Positions 4,406-13,102 of a DNA stretch of 14,207 nt are shown one piece after another. The notes below the pieces were generated by a model, which saw nothing but the letters and a program-made list of their open reading frames with translations, was not told the origin of the DNA and ran no database searches. The position numbers and the translations under genes were made by a program. Each line of letters opens with the position of its first letter. Position 1 is the stretch's first letter. This DNA comes from Planctomycetota bacterium. Its GTDB lineage: Bacteria > Planctomycetota > Planctomycetia > Pirellulales > S012-138. The stretch lies in the NCBI GenBank assembly GCA_026982835.1, contig JALSGI010000575.1, positions 1-14,207 of the forward strand, given 5' to 3'.

Positions 4406-7400
4406 CTAGGCCAGTTCATGGGCGGCCAGGCGTTGTTTTTCCAGTCGCCGGGCCACGGTTTGATAAAGCACCGGCACCAGCACCAGCACCCACAGCGTGG
4501 ACATGGCCAGTCCGAAGGCCAGTGCAATGGCCATCGGAATCAGCACCTGGGCTTGCAAGGAGCGTTCCAGCACGATGGGCATCAGGCCCATGATCGTGGT
4601 CACCGAGGTGAGCATCACCGGGCGGAATCTTCGGCTGGCCGCTTGCAGCAGGGCCTCCTGCAAGGGGAGCCCTTCTTCACGGCGGTGGTTGATAAAATCG
4701 ATCAGCACGATCGAATCGTTGACCACCACGCCGGTGAGGGCCACCAGGCCGAAGAAGCTGAACAAGGTCAGCGGCATGCCCATCACCAGGTGCCCCAGGA
4801 TGGCTCCCACCAGCCCGAAGGGAATCACCGCAAAGATGATGGCCGGTTGCAGCCAGGAGCGGAACTCGAAGGTCAACAGCACGAACATGGCGAACAGGGC
4901 CACGATGGAGCCCTCGAAGAGACTGTTGAGGGACTCTTTTTGTTGTTCCCGTTGCCCTTCCCAGCGGATGCTCACTCCGGGGAAGCGTTCTTTCAGCTCG
5001 GGGAGCACGGAGGCCTGGAAGTCGTTGAGGATGCGATTGGCGTTGGCCACGGCTTCGTCCACGTCGGCTGTGACGGTGATGGAGCGTAGCTGGTCCACGC
5101 GGTTGATCTCGGCGTAGCTCCGGCCCATGCTCACTTCGGCCACTTCGTGCAGGGGGATTTCGGCCCCATCGGGCAGCCGCACCCGCATGTTGGCCAGGTC
5201 GCCCAGGGAGCGTCGTTGCTCGGGGGGGTAGCGGACCATCAGTTTCACTTCGTGGCGTCCGCGTTGCAGCCGTTGCACCTCCACGCCGTAGAAGGCTGCC
5301 CGCACGGTGGAGAGCAGCTGTTGCTGGTCGATGCCCAAGCTTTGCGCCTCGGGCCGCACCCGCAAGCGGATCTCCAGCTTGCCCGGCTCGTTGTCGTCGC
5401 TGATGTCGTGCACGCCCTGGTACTTGGCCAGGCGTTGCTTGCAGAACTGGACGGCCTGTTCCAGCAGGCGGGGGTCTTCGCCCAGCACCTTGAACTCGAT
5501 GGCCTTTCCGCCCGGGCCGATGCTGGAGGTGGCGAAGCGGATGCGCTCCACGCCGGCAAAGCGTCCGGCTTTTCGCCGCCAGCGCTGGATCAGCTCCATG
5601 GCGGCCAGTCCGCCCCGGTTCTCCACTTCCTTCAGCTGCACCCACACCTCCCCGGCATGCCCCCCGATGATCCGCGGTGCCCCGGCCATCAACCCGTCCT
5701 GCGTCTGGCTCCCCACGGCCCGATACACCATCCGCACCACTTCACCGTACTGGGGCTTGAGCTCCTGAGCCACCTGGCGGATGGCCGCTTCGAGCCGGGC
5801 GGTGGCCTGGTCGGTCACCTGGGCGGGGGTGCCGTTGGGAAAGGTGATGCGGCAGACGATCACATCCCCATCCAGCTTGGGGAACAGCACAAAGGGGGTG
5901 ATACCGCCAACAACCAACCCGGCGGCGGCCAGCAGCAACGCCACCGCCCCGGCATAGACGACCATCGGCCGCCGCAGCCCGCGGCGCAGCAGCGGCAGAT
6001 ACACCTTGTCGATGAAACCGAACAGCCCCCGCTCCACCCATTGCCGGAACCGCTGGAGCCGCCCCGGGGCTTCACGGCCGGAGTGGGCCAGGTGGCAGGG
6101 GAGCACCATCAGGCTCTCCAGCAGCGAGATGGTAAGCATGGAGATGACCACGGCGGGCAAGCAGGCGATGAACTTGCCCATGATCCCCGTCACGAAAAAA
6201 AGCGGCATGAAGGCGATGATCGTGGTGCTGACCGAACTGATCACACTGGGGGCCACCTCGGCCGTGCCGTCGATGGCCGCCTGCACGAACGACTTGCCCT
6301 GCTCGCGGTGGGCATAGACGTTTTCGCCCACCACGATGGCGTCATCGACCACGATGCCCAGCCCCATCAAAAAGGCGAACATGGTCAGCATGTTGATCGT
6401 ATCCCCCGTGGCCCACATCACCGCGCAGGTGCCCAGCAGCGAGATAGGAATGCCCACGGCCACCCAGAAGGCCAGCCGCAGTTGCAAAAACACCAGCAGC
6501 GTCAGGAACACTAGCACCAGCCCCTGGATGCCGTTTCGCGTCAGCAGCGAGAGCCGGTCATGGACCATCTTGGACTGATCGTCCCAGGCCACCAGGTGAT
6601 AGCCCGGCGGCAGAGGGTGGTTCTGCACGAATCGGTGCACCTGGTCGGTGATGGCCAGCATGTCTTCGTCGGCCGTTTTGCTCACCTGGATGGTCAGGGC
6701 CGGGCGGCCGTTGAGGAGGGAGTAGCGAGGGATGTCCTCGAACCCGTCCCGCACCCGCCCCAAGTCCCCCACGGTCAGCACCACGCCGTCGGGGAGCGTG
6801 ATGACGGGCAGCTTGGCGATTTCGGCCCCCCAGTAGTGCCGGTTGCTTCCTCGCAGCAGCAGCTCCTGCCCCCGGGTGCGAATGACCCCACCGGGCAGCT
6901 CCACGTTTTCTTGGCGCAGCCGCTGGGCCACTTGTTGGAGAGTGAGCCCGTGCTTTTTGAGCGTCTCCTCGGGAATCTCCACGTCGATCTGGTAGGGGCG
7001 GCCGTCGATGATCTCGGCATAAGAAACCGCAGGCAGCATCAGCAACCGATCGCGCACCCGCTCGGCCACCGCCCGCAGTTGCCACTGGGTGCGCAAGTCG
7101 TGGGGGTCGGCGCCTGCAGGGGCCACCACGGACACTTTGATGGCCGGGTTGCGGATGGTGAGCAGTTGCACCACCGGGTCTTCGGCGTTTTCGGGGAAGC
7201 TGGGGATGCGGTCCACTGCCGAGCGGATGTCGGCCAGCACCCGCTGCGGATCGCTCACCTCCGCCTGCAGCTCGCAGATGACAAACCCGGCATTTTCCTG
7301 GGCCACGGCGGTGACTTTTTTCACCCCGGCGATGGGCCGCACGGCCTCTTCGATCTTCTGGCAGATGCCCCGCTCCACTTCCTCCGGGGTGGCGCCGGGA

Positions 7401-7555
7401 TAGGGAACCGAACAGAGCACGATGTCGATGTCGAAGTTGGGAAACGACTCCCGCCGCAACAGAAACACCGAGCCGAACCCCACCAGCAGCAGGGCCACCA
7501 ACAGCGTGTTCATGGCCGGGGAGTTGCGGACCGCCCAGCGAACGATGGCTCGCAT
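4406..7555 (-). CDS. RND-family efflux pump, inner-membrane permease (AcrB/HAE-like)
   Basis: A proton-driven export pump expected to work as a trimer with an adaptor and an outer-membrane channel. The 1049 residues match the full family length. A first membrane helix lies at about 15-33, and the periplasmic porter half follows with PGATPEEVE at 53-61. Membrane helices from about 343 on include GLGIVVDDAIVVGENV (398-413), with the proton-relay Asp404-Asp405. The second half repeats this plan and has GVVVNDSIVLIDFIN at 942-956. The AcrB Lys940 position reads Val here, as in a large subgroup of RND pumps, so the relay differs from AcrB. Substrate cannot be told from sequence. It lies 35 bases after its adaptor gene, and a hairpin with T-tract follows the stop codon. 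Start ATG at 7555. Confidence 0.95.
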   Translation of the reverse strand: MRAIVRWAVRNSPAMNTLLVALLLVGFGSVFLLRRESFPNFDIDIVLCSVPYPGATPEEVERGICQKIEEAVRPIAGVKKVTAVAQENAGFVICELQAEVSDPQRVLADIRSAVDRIPSFPENAEDPVVQLLTIRNPAIKVSVVAPAGADPHDLRTQWQLRAVAERVRDRLLMLPAVSYAEIIDGRPYQIDVEIPEETLKKHGLTLQQVAQRLRQENVELPGGVIRTRGQELLLRGSNRHYWGAEIAKLPVITLPDGVVLTVGDLGRVRDGFEDIPRYSLLNGRPALTIQVSKTADEDMLAITDQVHRFVQNHPLPPGYHLVAWDDQSKMVHDRLSLLTRNGIQGLVLVFLTLLVFLQLRLAFWVAVGIPISLLGTCAVMWATGDTINMLTMFAFLMGLGIVVDDAIVVGENVYAHREQGKSFVQAAIDGTAEVAPSVISSVSTTIIAFMPLFFVTGIMGKFIACLPAVVISMLTISLLESLMVLPCHLAHSGREAPGRLQRFRQWVERGLFGFIDKVYLPLLRRGLRRPMVVYAGAVALLLAAAGLVVGGITPFVLFPKLDGDVIVCRITFPNGTPAQVTDQATARLEAAIRQVAQELKPQYGEVVRMVYRAVGSQTQDGLMAGAPRIIGGHAGEVWVQLKEVENRGGLAAMELIQRWRRKAGRFAGVERIRFATSSIGPGGKAIEFKVLGEDPRLLEQAVQFCKQRLAKYQGVHDISDDNEPGKLEIRLRVRPEAQSLGIDQQQLLSTVRAAFYGVEVQRLQRGRHEVKLMVRYPPEQRRSLGDLANMRVRLPDGAEIPLHEVAEVSMGRSYAEINRVDQLRSITVTADVDEAVANANRILNDFQASVLPELKERFPGVSIRWEGQREQQKESLNSLFEGSIVALFAMFVLLTFEFRSWLQPAIIFAVIPFGLVGAILGHLVMGMPLTLFSFFGLVALTGVVVNDSIVLIDFINHRREEGLPLQEALLQAASRRFRPVMLTSVTTIMGLMPIVLERSLQAQVLIPMAIALAFGLAMSTLWVLVLVPVLYQTVARRLEKQRLAAHELA

Positions 7556-7590
7556 ACGTTTCGGCTCGGGGAACGAATCGCGGGTTGAGG

Positions 7591-9045
7591 TTACTCGGCC
7601 CCAGGGGCCTTTGCCCGGGGAGGAGCCTCCCCGGGGGCGGCTTCCGGCGGGGAGGGCCGGCTGCGCAACTGCTCCACTTCCATCCCCTCATAGGCCACCG
7701 GCAAGGGGGAGACGACCACCGGCAACCCCGGCTGGAGCTGCTCCGGGGCCGCCCGCACCAGCACCGACTGCCGATCCGCCTGCACCACCTCCACGCGCAC
7801 CTCGTGCAGCTTGTTCTCCTGCACCACCCAGAGCGTATCGGGCGGGTTCAAAGCGGCCGCCGGCAGCCGGTACAGCGGCACCTTGGTGTCCACTTGCAGC
7901 ACCACGGTGACGAACATGCCGCGCATCAGGGCCGGAGGGCCTTCGCCCAGGCGACGTCGCGGCCGGGGCACCCGAACCCGGCAAGGAACCGTGCGGGTGC
8001 GGGAGTCGATCTGGCCCGCCTCGTAACGGCTCAACACCCCCTCCCAGCGGTAGCGGCGGGGGCCGATAGCAAGCTCCACCACGGCCGGGGTGGGGGGCAC
8101 TTCGTAGTAGCGGTCCGGGGGGACCTGCCCCGGTTGCTCCTTCAGCGTCCCCCAGATCCAGTACAGGTGCTGCATCTCCAGGTGGCAGCGTACTTCCATG
8201 GTGGAGTTGTCGATCATCCGCAGCAGGGGGGCGGAGACTTGGGCCACGTCCCCCACCTGCACCAGCTCGGCGATGATCAGGCCGGAGACCGGGGCGCGGA
8301 CTTCGGTACGGGCCAGGTCGGTTTCGGCTCCCTGGAGCTGGGCCTGGAGGAGCTTTTGCTGGGCCCGCAGGCGTTTTCGCCGCACGGGGATCAGCTCCAG
8401 CGTGTTGACCACCCCTTGCAGGCGGTTTTCGGCCTGGACCACGGCCCGGGCCGCTTCGTCCCGCTGACCCTCGGTCACCACGTTCTTTTTGACCAGGGCG
8501 TCGAGGCGTTCCAGCTCGCGTCGGGCCAGCTTGAGTTCTTCCTGGGCGATGGTGACCAGGGCTTGCTGGTTTTTTTCTTCCACGTCCAGCTGGCTCAGCT
8601 CGGCGGCCACCTGCTCCAGTTGGAAGCGGAGCTGTTCCACTTGCAGGCGGTACTTTCGCGGATCGATCCGCAGCAGCAGCGTCCCCTTTTCCACGTAGTT
8701 GCCGGCGCGGCACTCGGGCGTTTTCTCCACGATGCGGCCGGCCACCTCGGCCCCCACCTGAATCTCCTCCGGCGGCATCACCACGCCGTGGAGGCGGATG
8801 GGGATTTGGAACACCGGCTGGGGCACGGTGGCGGTTTGCACCAGCACGCGGTCGCTTCCTTGCTGCCGCCGCCCGGGAGCTTCCCGCAACAGCCACAACA
8901 CGCTGAACACGCACACCCCGGCCAGCAGAATCCCGCCCGGTAGCAACGCAGCCCGCACCCGCTGCATCCGGGAAGGCGAAGGCGCAGCGGGGCCATCGGC
9001 CGGGGAAGTGTGCTGCTCGGGAGCTTGCCGATCGTGTTGGGACAT
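7591..9045 (-). CDS. RND efflux periplasmic adaptor (membrane-fusion protein, HlyD/AcrA type)
   Basis: It bridges the inner-membrane pump to an outer-membrane channel. In its 484 residues, a polar proline-rich leader is followed by one membrane anchor (about 33-53) with no lipobox cysteine. The first half-lipoyl motif is at about 95-130 (VGAEVAGRIVE, then VEKGTLLLRIDP). A long coiled-coil hairpin at about 131-245 is rich in Q, E, L and R. The second half-lipoyl motif is RTEVRAPVSGLI at 246-257. Beta-barrel and membrane-proximal regions follow, with a charged, proline-rich tail. Start ATG at 9045 has GGAG 14 bases upstream, a rather long spacing. It is the first gene of the pump pair, and the DUF3386-like gene lies 200 bases upstream on the same strand. 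No TolC-like gene is in the window. Confidence 0.93.
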   Translation of the reverse strand: MSQHDRQAPEQHTSPADGPAAPSPSRMQRVRAALLPGGILLAGVCVFSVLWLLREAPGRRQQGSDRVLVQTATVPQPVFQIPIRLHGVVMPPEEIQVGAEVAGRIVEKTPECRAGNYVEKGTLLLRIDPRKYRLQVEQLRFQLEQVAAELSQLDVEEKNQQALVTIAQEELKLARRELERLDALVKKNVVTEGQRDEAARAVVQAENRLQGVVNTLELIPVRRKRLRAQQKLLQAQLQGAETDLARTEVRAPVSGLIIAELVQVGDVAQVSAPLLRMIDNSTMEVRCHLEMQHLYWIWGTLKEQPGQVPPDRYYEVPPTPAVVELAIGPRRYRWEGVLSRYEAGQIDSRTRTVPCRVRVPRPRRRLGEGPPALMRGMFVTVVLQVDTKVPLYRLPAAALNPPDTLWVVQENKLHEVRVEVVQADRQSVLVRAAPEQLQPGLPVVVSPLPVAYEGMEVEQLRSRPSPPEAAPGEAPPRAKAPGAE

Positions 9046-9245
9046 TCTGGTTGCGTCTTCTCCGGCGGCGCCGCGTTACCCTTCCGGTGGCTCGCCAAGA
9101 AATCGGCTTGCGCGCCGGCTGGCCCCGGACCACCAGAAAACCTCTCATGGCCAAAACCCACCGCCCGGCACCGCTTTCTTGCTCGGGAGGCAGCGCCGGG
9201 CACGCACTCTCTATTTTACTGTACTTTGCTGCGGGCCGAGACGTG
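9046..9245. other. Spacer between DUF3386-like gene and efflux adaptor
   Basis: Two hundred bases with no supported gene and no 8-4-8 hairpin. A short AT-rich patch (9208-9227) gives TAAAAT on the minus strand (9218-9213), a possible -10 box for the adaptor gene. There is no -35 match 17 bases away, so an internal promoter is only a weak possibility. Confidence 0.4.
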
Positions 9246-9995
9246 TCATTGGCCCTGTGGCAGCAAGCGGTGGTTTTGCAGGCGGATCACTTCCATCTTC
9301 ACGCCCGAAGAACCAGCCGTGACGCTGCGAATCCGCCGCGGCAGGTCCCAGCGGCCGACTCGCTCCCAGTCCAGCATCACCACGATGCTGCTGCGGACCG
9401 AGGCGGCTGGTGGCGAATCCCCCTCGGCAGAGGGCTTGCCGAAGAAACTGACGGTGTAGACTCGGGGGAGGTACTTCTTTTCCCGGTTGCGGATCGCCTG
9501 CAACACGGTGATGGTAAAGCTCCCCCGCTCGGTCTGCCGCGACACTTGCGTGATCAGCTCTCCCCGAATCCGATATTGGCTGTGCATGGCGTCGTTGTTG
9601 AAGCGGATCAGCCGCCCCAGGGGATGACGCCCCTTTTCCGGCACAAACTCCACATCGTATTCCCGGCCCTCGTTGGCTTGCCGGTGCTGTACCACCGAAA
9701 GGAGCCGCCGCCCGGCAGCGGCAAACTCCGGCGGCAGCGGCTGGTCCCATTGCACTTCCAGCTCGGCCGTCACGGTGAGCTTGCGCTGCACCCGCTTGTT
9801 CTCCACCACGAGCACCACCTCGGCCTCGAAGCCGGGAAAGTCTTTCCAGGTGGCCCGGGCCGCGTGGGCGCGGACCATCAACTCCTGGGCCGAAGGGGCT
9901 TTGGACTTTGCTTGCGGCGGGGCCGCTTTGGCCAAGGAAAGACCTGCCAGCAACACACATCCGACCGCCCAGGCACACCACCAAGCGCGATTCAT
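9246..9995 (-). CDS. Secreted DUF3386-like protein of unknown function
   Basis: A 249-residue protein with a signal peptide: basic start, hydrophobic core about 5-21, and likely cleavage after AKA (22-24). The body matches what I recall of DUF3386, a family known from cyanobacteria and planctomycetes without an assigned reaction. Points of resemblance are an early TWKDFPGFEAEV segment (49-60), HPLGRLIRFN (124-133), YRIRGELITQVSR (141-153), and FTITVLQ...KYLPRVYTVSFF (160-185). ATG 9995 is chosen because AAAGGGGAAG precedes it and the signal peptide starts there. The frame is open back to 10193 but codes nothing signal-like. It precedes the efflux adaptor on the same strand with a 200-base gap, so co-transcription is possible but unproven. 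The family call is from memory and needs a profile search. Confidence 0.82.
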   Translation of the reverse strand: MNRAWWCAWAVGCVLLAGLSLAKAAPPQAKSKAPSAQELMVRAHAARATWKDFPGFEAEVVLVVENKRVQRKLTVTAELEVQWDQPLPPEFAAAGRRLLSVVQHRQANEGREYDVEFVPEKGRHPLGRLIRFNNDAMHSQYRIRGELITQVSRQTERGSFTITVLQAIRNREKKYLPRVYTVSFFGKPSAEGDSPPAASVRSSIVVMLDWERVGRWDLPRRIRSVTAGSSGVKMEVIRLQNHRLLPQGQ

Positions 9996-10159
9996 CGTCT
10001 TCCCCTTTGCACTGAGAGTGGAGTCATCCGAAGAAAGTGGTCGATCCAACACGCCATCCAACCTAGCCCAGCCAGGGAAAAATCGCAACCGTCGCCGGAA
10101 ACTCCCCAGCTGCCGCCAGCAACTCCCCCCGTGGCCGGAAATCCCGCAGAGGCGTTTTG

Positions 10160-10189
10160 TTGCCTTGGGCAAACTCCAACGATTACAAT
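10160..10189 (+). promoter_or_regulatory. Candidate sigma-70-type promoter of the PP2C gene
   Basis: TTGCCT at 10160-10165, an 18-base spacer, then TACAAT at 10184-10189. These match the TTGACA and TATAAT consensus at 4 of 6 and 5 of 6 bases. Transcription would begin near 10196, giving a leader of about 36 bases to the ATG at 10232. An in-frame ATG at 10196 would be leaderless. Confidence 0.45.
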
Positions 10190-10231
10190 CCACAGATGCC
10201 GCAGCAGTGCGCTTCGAAGACGGTTACCGGT

Positions 10232-11521
10232 ATGGACCAACAGGATGCCCATCCTCCCCTGGTCTCCTTTGCCGAACGGACCAACATCGGTCTGCGCCGG
10301 CTAAGCAACCAGGACGCCTATGCCTGCGTGCTGGCCCACCAGCCCGACGTGTGGGAGCATCGCGGACACTTGTTCCTGGTGGCCGACGGCATGGGTGCCC
10401 ATGCGGCCGGGGAGCTGGCCAGCAAGATCGCCGCCGAAGACATCCCCCTGGCCTACCAGAAAGTGCAACCGGGCATCTCCGCCCCCGTGGCCCTCAAACA
10501 AGCCATCGAAGACGCCAACGAAACCATCCACCGCAAAGGGAGCCGAAACTTCGACTTCCAAGGGATGGGCACCACCTGCACCGCACTGGCCCTCTACCCT
10601 GGAGGAGCGCTGCTGGGCCATGTGGGGGACTCGCGGGCCTACCGGCTGCGGGGGAACAAGCTGGAACAGCTGACCCGGGACCATAGCCTGGTCTGGGAAC
10701 TGAAAGAACACGGCCAGATCGACGTAGGGCCGGGAATCCCCCGAAACATCATCACCCGCTCCCTGGGCCCCAACCCGGACGTGGAAGTGGACATCGAAGG
10801 CCCCTTCGAGGTCCTGCCCGGGGACCGCTTCTTGCTTTGCTCCGACGGGCTCAGCGGCCAGCTGAGCGACCACTGGATCGCCGTCATCCTCCGCTTGTTC
10901 TCCCTGGAGGAAGCCGCCCAGTTGTTCGTCCACCTGGCCAACCTGCACGGTGGTGGCCCGGATAACATCACCGTGGTGGCCATCGAAGTCCCCTTTGCCC
11001 TGGGGGGAGCCGGGGCCGTGCAGGAGAGCGACCTGGGCGAGGAAAAGCCCGCCCAAGGCTGGCTGGTGCCGCTGGCCGGCTTGCTGCTGGGGGCCGGCTG
11101 CGGGGGACTGGTGGCCTGGGGCAAGCCGCTCCCCCTGCCGGAAGGACTGGTGGCCACCGTGGGAGGAGCCGTCATTGGCTTGGCCCTGGGACTTGCCGCC
11201 AAGGGGTGGTTCTTCTCCGCAAAAGACAAACCCCGGCGAAAACGCCGCAAGCCCCTGCTGCATGGGCACGGCCCTTACACCGAAGCTTCCGCCCAGGCCG
11301 ACGAGGACCTCGTGGAACAACTCCACAAAATCCTGAAAGACCTTTGCCATGCGGCCGCCGAAGACCGCTGGGAAGTCTGCTGGAAAGAAGTGGAGCAACT
11401 CCAGGAGCAGGCCCTGCAAGCCGTCAGCCACAAAAACTGGAACGACGCCGTGGTGTTTCTGGGCAAGGCCGTACTGCGGGTGATGAGCAAGGCCCGCAAA
11501 ACCCAAGCCGGCGTGGATTGA
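10232..11521 (+). CDS. Membrane-tethered PP2C-family serine/threonine phosphatase
   Basis: A metal-dependent phosphatase that likely removes phosphate from Ser/Thr of target proteins, opposing Hanks-type kinases. In 429 residues the catalytic domain (about 10-253) keeps the metal-ligand motifs: NQDAY (Asp28), VADGMG (Asp52), GMGTTCTAL (111-119), GHVGDSRAY (Asp133), LLCSDGL (Asp205) and GGPDN (Asp244). Two hydrophobic segments follow (about 277-296 and 304-325), making a membrane hairpin. Then come a basic cluster KDKPRRKRRK (331-340) and a helical tail (about 355-424). Catalytic and tail parts should both be cytoplasmic. I chose ATG 10232 because PP2C homology starts just after it. The frame also has ATGs at 10196 and 10157, and no start has a good ribosome-binding site. 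It is divergent from the DUF3386-like gene. No kinase partner is visible. Confidence 0.92.
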   Translation: MDQQDAHPPLVSFAERTNIGLRRLSNQDAYACVLAHQPDVWEHRGHLFLVADGMGAHAAGELASKIAAEDIPLAYQKVQPGISAPVALKQAIEDANETIHRKGSRNFDFQGMGTTCTALALYPGGALLGHVGDSRAYRLRGNKLEQLTRDHSLVWELKEHGQIDVGPGIPRNIITRSLGPNPDVEVDIEGPFEVLPGDRFLLCSDGLSGQLSDHWIAVILRLFSLEEAAQLFVHLANLHGGGPDNITVVAIEVPFALGGAGAVQESDLGEEKPAQGWLVPLAGLLLGAGCGGLVAWGKPLPLPEGLVATVGGAVIGLALGLAAKGWFFSAKDKPRRKRRKPLLHGHGPYTEASAQADEDLVEQLHKILKDLCHAAAEDRWEVCWKEVEQLQEQALQAVSHKNWNDAVVFLGKAVLRVMSKARKTQAGVD

Positions 11522-11564
11522 TCGAAAACTCCCCAGTCGGTCTCGGGCCACCTGCGAAGCGCGG

Positions 11565-12743
11565 TTATCCCTGGGAGCCGAACGCCGCCAAGGCCGCTTC
11601 GTACACCTGCCGCAGCGACACCCCGGCCGCTTCGGCCACGCGGCGGCAGTGCTCAAACTCCGGGGCGAAGCGTTCCGCTCCGCCGGGGGTGCGGTAGCGC
11701 TTGCCCTGCACCTGACCCCAAGGGGTGGACACCGACGCCTCCTCCCGCGGCAGCTTGCTCCGCTGCACCGGAAAGCGGCGCAGCCCCAGCGTGGTGGTCT
11801 CCTCGAACACGGCCGCTTGCAGCCGCCGGAGCTCCTCCTGCCGGCATAGCACCACCAGCAACGTCCCCGGGCGGCTTTTTTTCATCACCACCGGCACACA
11901 GTAGGCCTCCAGGGCCCCCAGCTCCAGCAGCCGCTGCACCGCGTGGCCCAGCAGCTCTCCGGTGCTGTCGTCCACCGTGGCTTCCAGCTGCCAGAGGCAC
12001 TCTTCCTGCCAGGGCCCCGGTTCGGCCTGGGTTTCTCCCAGCAGGATCCGCAGCACGTTGGGCTGTTGGGCCAACTGGCGCGTGCCGGCCCCGTAGCCGA
12101 TCCCCCGCAGCGTCATCTGCGGCAGGGGGCCGAAGCCCCGGGCCAGCGCGGCCAGGATGGCCGCCCCGGTGGGCGTGGTCAGCTCCGCCTCCACCTGGCT
12201 GGGCCGAAGCGGCACTCCCCGCAGCAGCTCGGCCGTGGCCGGAGCCGGCACGGTGACCGTGCCGTGGGCGATCTGGATCGTGCCGCAGCCGGTGGGCACC
12301 GGCGAGGCTTCCACGTGCTGCACGCCCAGCTGATGCAGGCCGATGGCCGTGCCCACGATGTCGGCAATCGAATCGGCCGCCCCCACCTCGTGAAAATGCA
12401 CCTTTTCCAGCGTGGTCCCATGCACCTTGGCCTCGGCCTGGCCCAAGCGGCGGAAAATGGCCAGGGCCGTCTGCTGCACCGGCTCCGGCAAGCCGCTGGA
12501 GCGGATCATCTGCTCGATCTGGCTTAGGTGACGATGATGGTGCTCCTCGGCCGTGTGCACCTGCACATGAATCGCCCGAAAGTGGTGGCGTTTTACTTCC
12601 CGGGCCTCCAAGCGGCAACGGGGCAATCCCAGGGAATCGATCCCCCGCTGGAGCACCTCCAGCGGCACGCCCAGATCGACCAGGGCACCCAGGGTCATAT
12701 CGCCGCTGATTCCGCTCAGGCAGTCGAAGTAGGCCAGTTTCAT
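11565..12743 (-). CDS. larC: LarC, nickel-pincer cofactor synthesis protein (nickel chelatase)
   Basis: LarC inserts nickel into the pyridinium bisthiocarboxylate mononucleotide to finish the cofactor of lactate racemase and related racemases or epimerases. The 392 residues cover the whole family. Visible features are the start AYFDCLSGISGDM (4-16), the histidine cluster EEHHHRHLSQIE (66-77), VHFHEVGAADSIADIVG (115-131), TTPTGAAIL (189-197), and the C-terminal half with LEATVDDSTGELLG (253-266) and PWGQVQGKRY (341-350). The frame is continuous, unlike Lactobacillus plantarum, where the protein needs a ribosomal frameshift to join two parts. No larA, larB or larE lies in the window. The stop faces the PP2C stop across 43 bases with no visible terminator. 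ATG 12743 lacks a clear Shine-Dalgarno site, but homology starts at residue 2. Confidence 0.95.
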   Translation of the reverse strand: MKLAYFDCLSGISGDMTLGALVDLGVPLEVLQRGIDSLGLPRCRLEAREVKRHHFRAIHVQVHTAEEHHHRHLSQIEQMIRSSGLPEPVQQTALAIFRRLGQAEAKVHGTTLEKVHFHEVGAADSIADIVGTAIGLHQLGVQHVEASPVPTGCGTIQIAHGTVTVPAPATAELLRGVPLRPSQVEAELTTPTGAAILAALARGFGPLPQMTLRGIGYGAGTRQLAQQPNVLRILLGETQAEPGPWQEECLWQLEATVDDSTGELLGHAVQRLLELGALEAYCVPVVMKKSRPGTLLVVLCRQEELRRLQAAVFEETTTLGLRRFPVQRSKLPREEASVSTPWGQVQGKRYRTPGGAERFAPEFEHCRRVAEAAGVSLRQVYEAALAAFGSQG

Positions 12744-12890
12744 GGTCAGCTCGCTTGGGACTGTTGGGGTTTCTTCGGTTGGTTATCGCCAGGGGCGCGC
12801 AAGAAGCAGTGCGTGCAGTTGCACCGACCCGGCCGCATCGGCGAGCATGCGGTTGCTTTGGCCGAAGGCGCTTGTTCTTGCATCTGCGAG

Positions 12891-12910
12891 CCGTGGGCGT
12901 AAGCCCACGG
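12891..12910 (+). repeat. 8-4-8 hairpin no. 9, AG subtype
   Basis: Arm CCGTGGGC, loop GTAA, perfect complement. The 5' flank is TGCGAG and the 3' flank is AGCGC. Confidence 0.9.
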
Positions 12911-12949
12911 AGCGCGTGGCAATCGTGCACCTATAATTTAATTTCATCT

Positions 12950-12969
12950 CCGGGAGCTTACGCTCCCGG
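12950..12969 (-). repeat. 8-4-8 hairpin no. 10, AG subtype
   Basis: Arm CCGGGAGC, loop TTAC (GTAA on minus), perfect complement. The minus-strand 5' flank is CCGCGAG and the 3' flank is AGATG. It shares its arm with nos. 2 and 7 but not their loop or flank. Confidence 0.9.
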
Positions 12970-13000
12970 CTCGCGGTGGTGTGTTTTTCTCGCATTGGAG

Positions 13001-13044
13001 CGGCAGCGACGGCGAGCCCCGGGCTTTAGCCCGGGGAGAGCCAA
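13001..13044 (+). repeat. 44-base direct repeat flanking lutC, copy 1
   Basis: Matches 13964-14007 with 2 mismatches. The last 34 bases (13011-13044) are identical and include hairpin no. 11. Confidence 0.92.
13017..13036 (+). repeat. 8-4-8 hairpin no. 11, AG subtype
   Basis: Arm CCCCGGGC, loop TTTA, perfect complement. The 5' flank is ACGGCGAG and the 3' flank is AGAGCC. Confidence 0.92.
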
Positions 13045-13071
13045 ATGAAGCGCCGGTTTGCCAATATTTCT

Positions 13072-13091
13072 CCGCCAGCTGAAGCTGGCGG
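13072..13091 (-). repeat. 8-4-8 hairpin no. 12, AG subtype
   Basis: Arm CCGCCAGC, loop TGAA (TTCA on minus), perfect complement. The minus-strand 5' flank is CGGCGAG and the 3' flank is AGAAA. Confidence 0.9.
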
Positions 13092-13102
13092 CTCGCCGTT
13101 TT

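Noticed and set aside
2779..4527. A 582-codon minus-strand frame opposite glgC
   Set aside because: It is antisense to a highly conserved enzyme and runs on through repeat island 2.
4418..6514. Long open frames on the plus strand opposite the efflux pump
   Set aside because: They are H-, Q- and G-rich shadows of a clear full-length RND pump on the other strand, with no family features of their own.
11522..11564. Bidirectional terminator between the PP2C and larC genes
   Set aside because: The 43 bases contain no convincing stem with a T-tract.
12932..12937. TATAAT as a promoter
   Set aside because: It is a perfect -10 word but points away from larC and has no -35 match at 16-18 bases. It probably just reflects a local AT-rich pocket.
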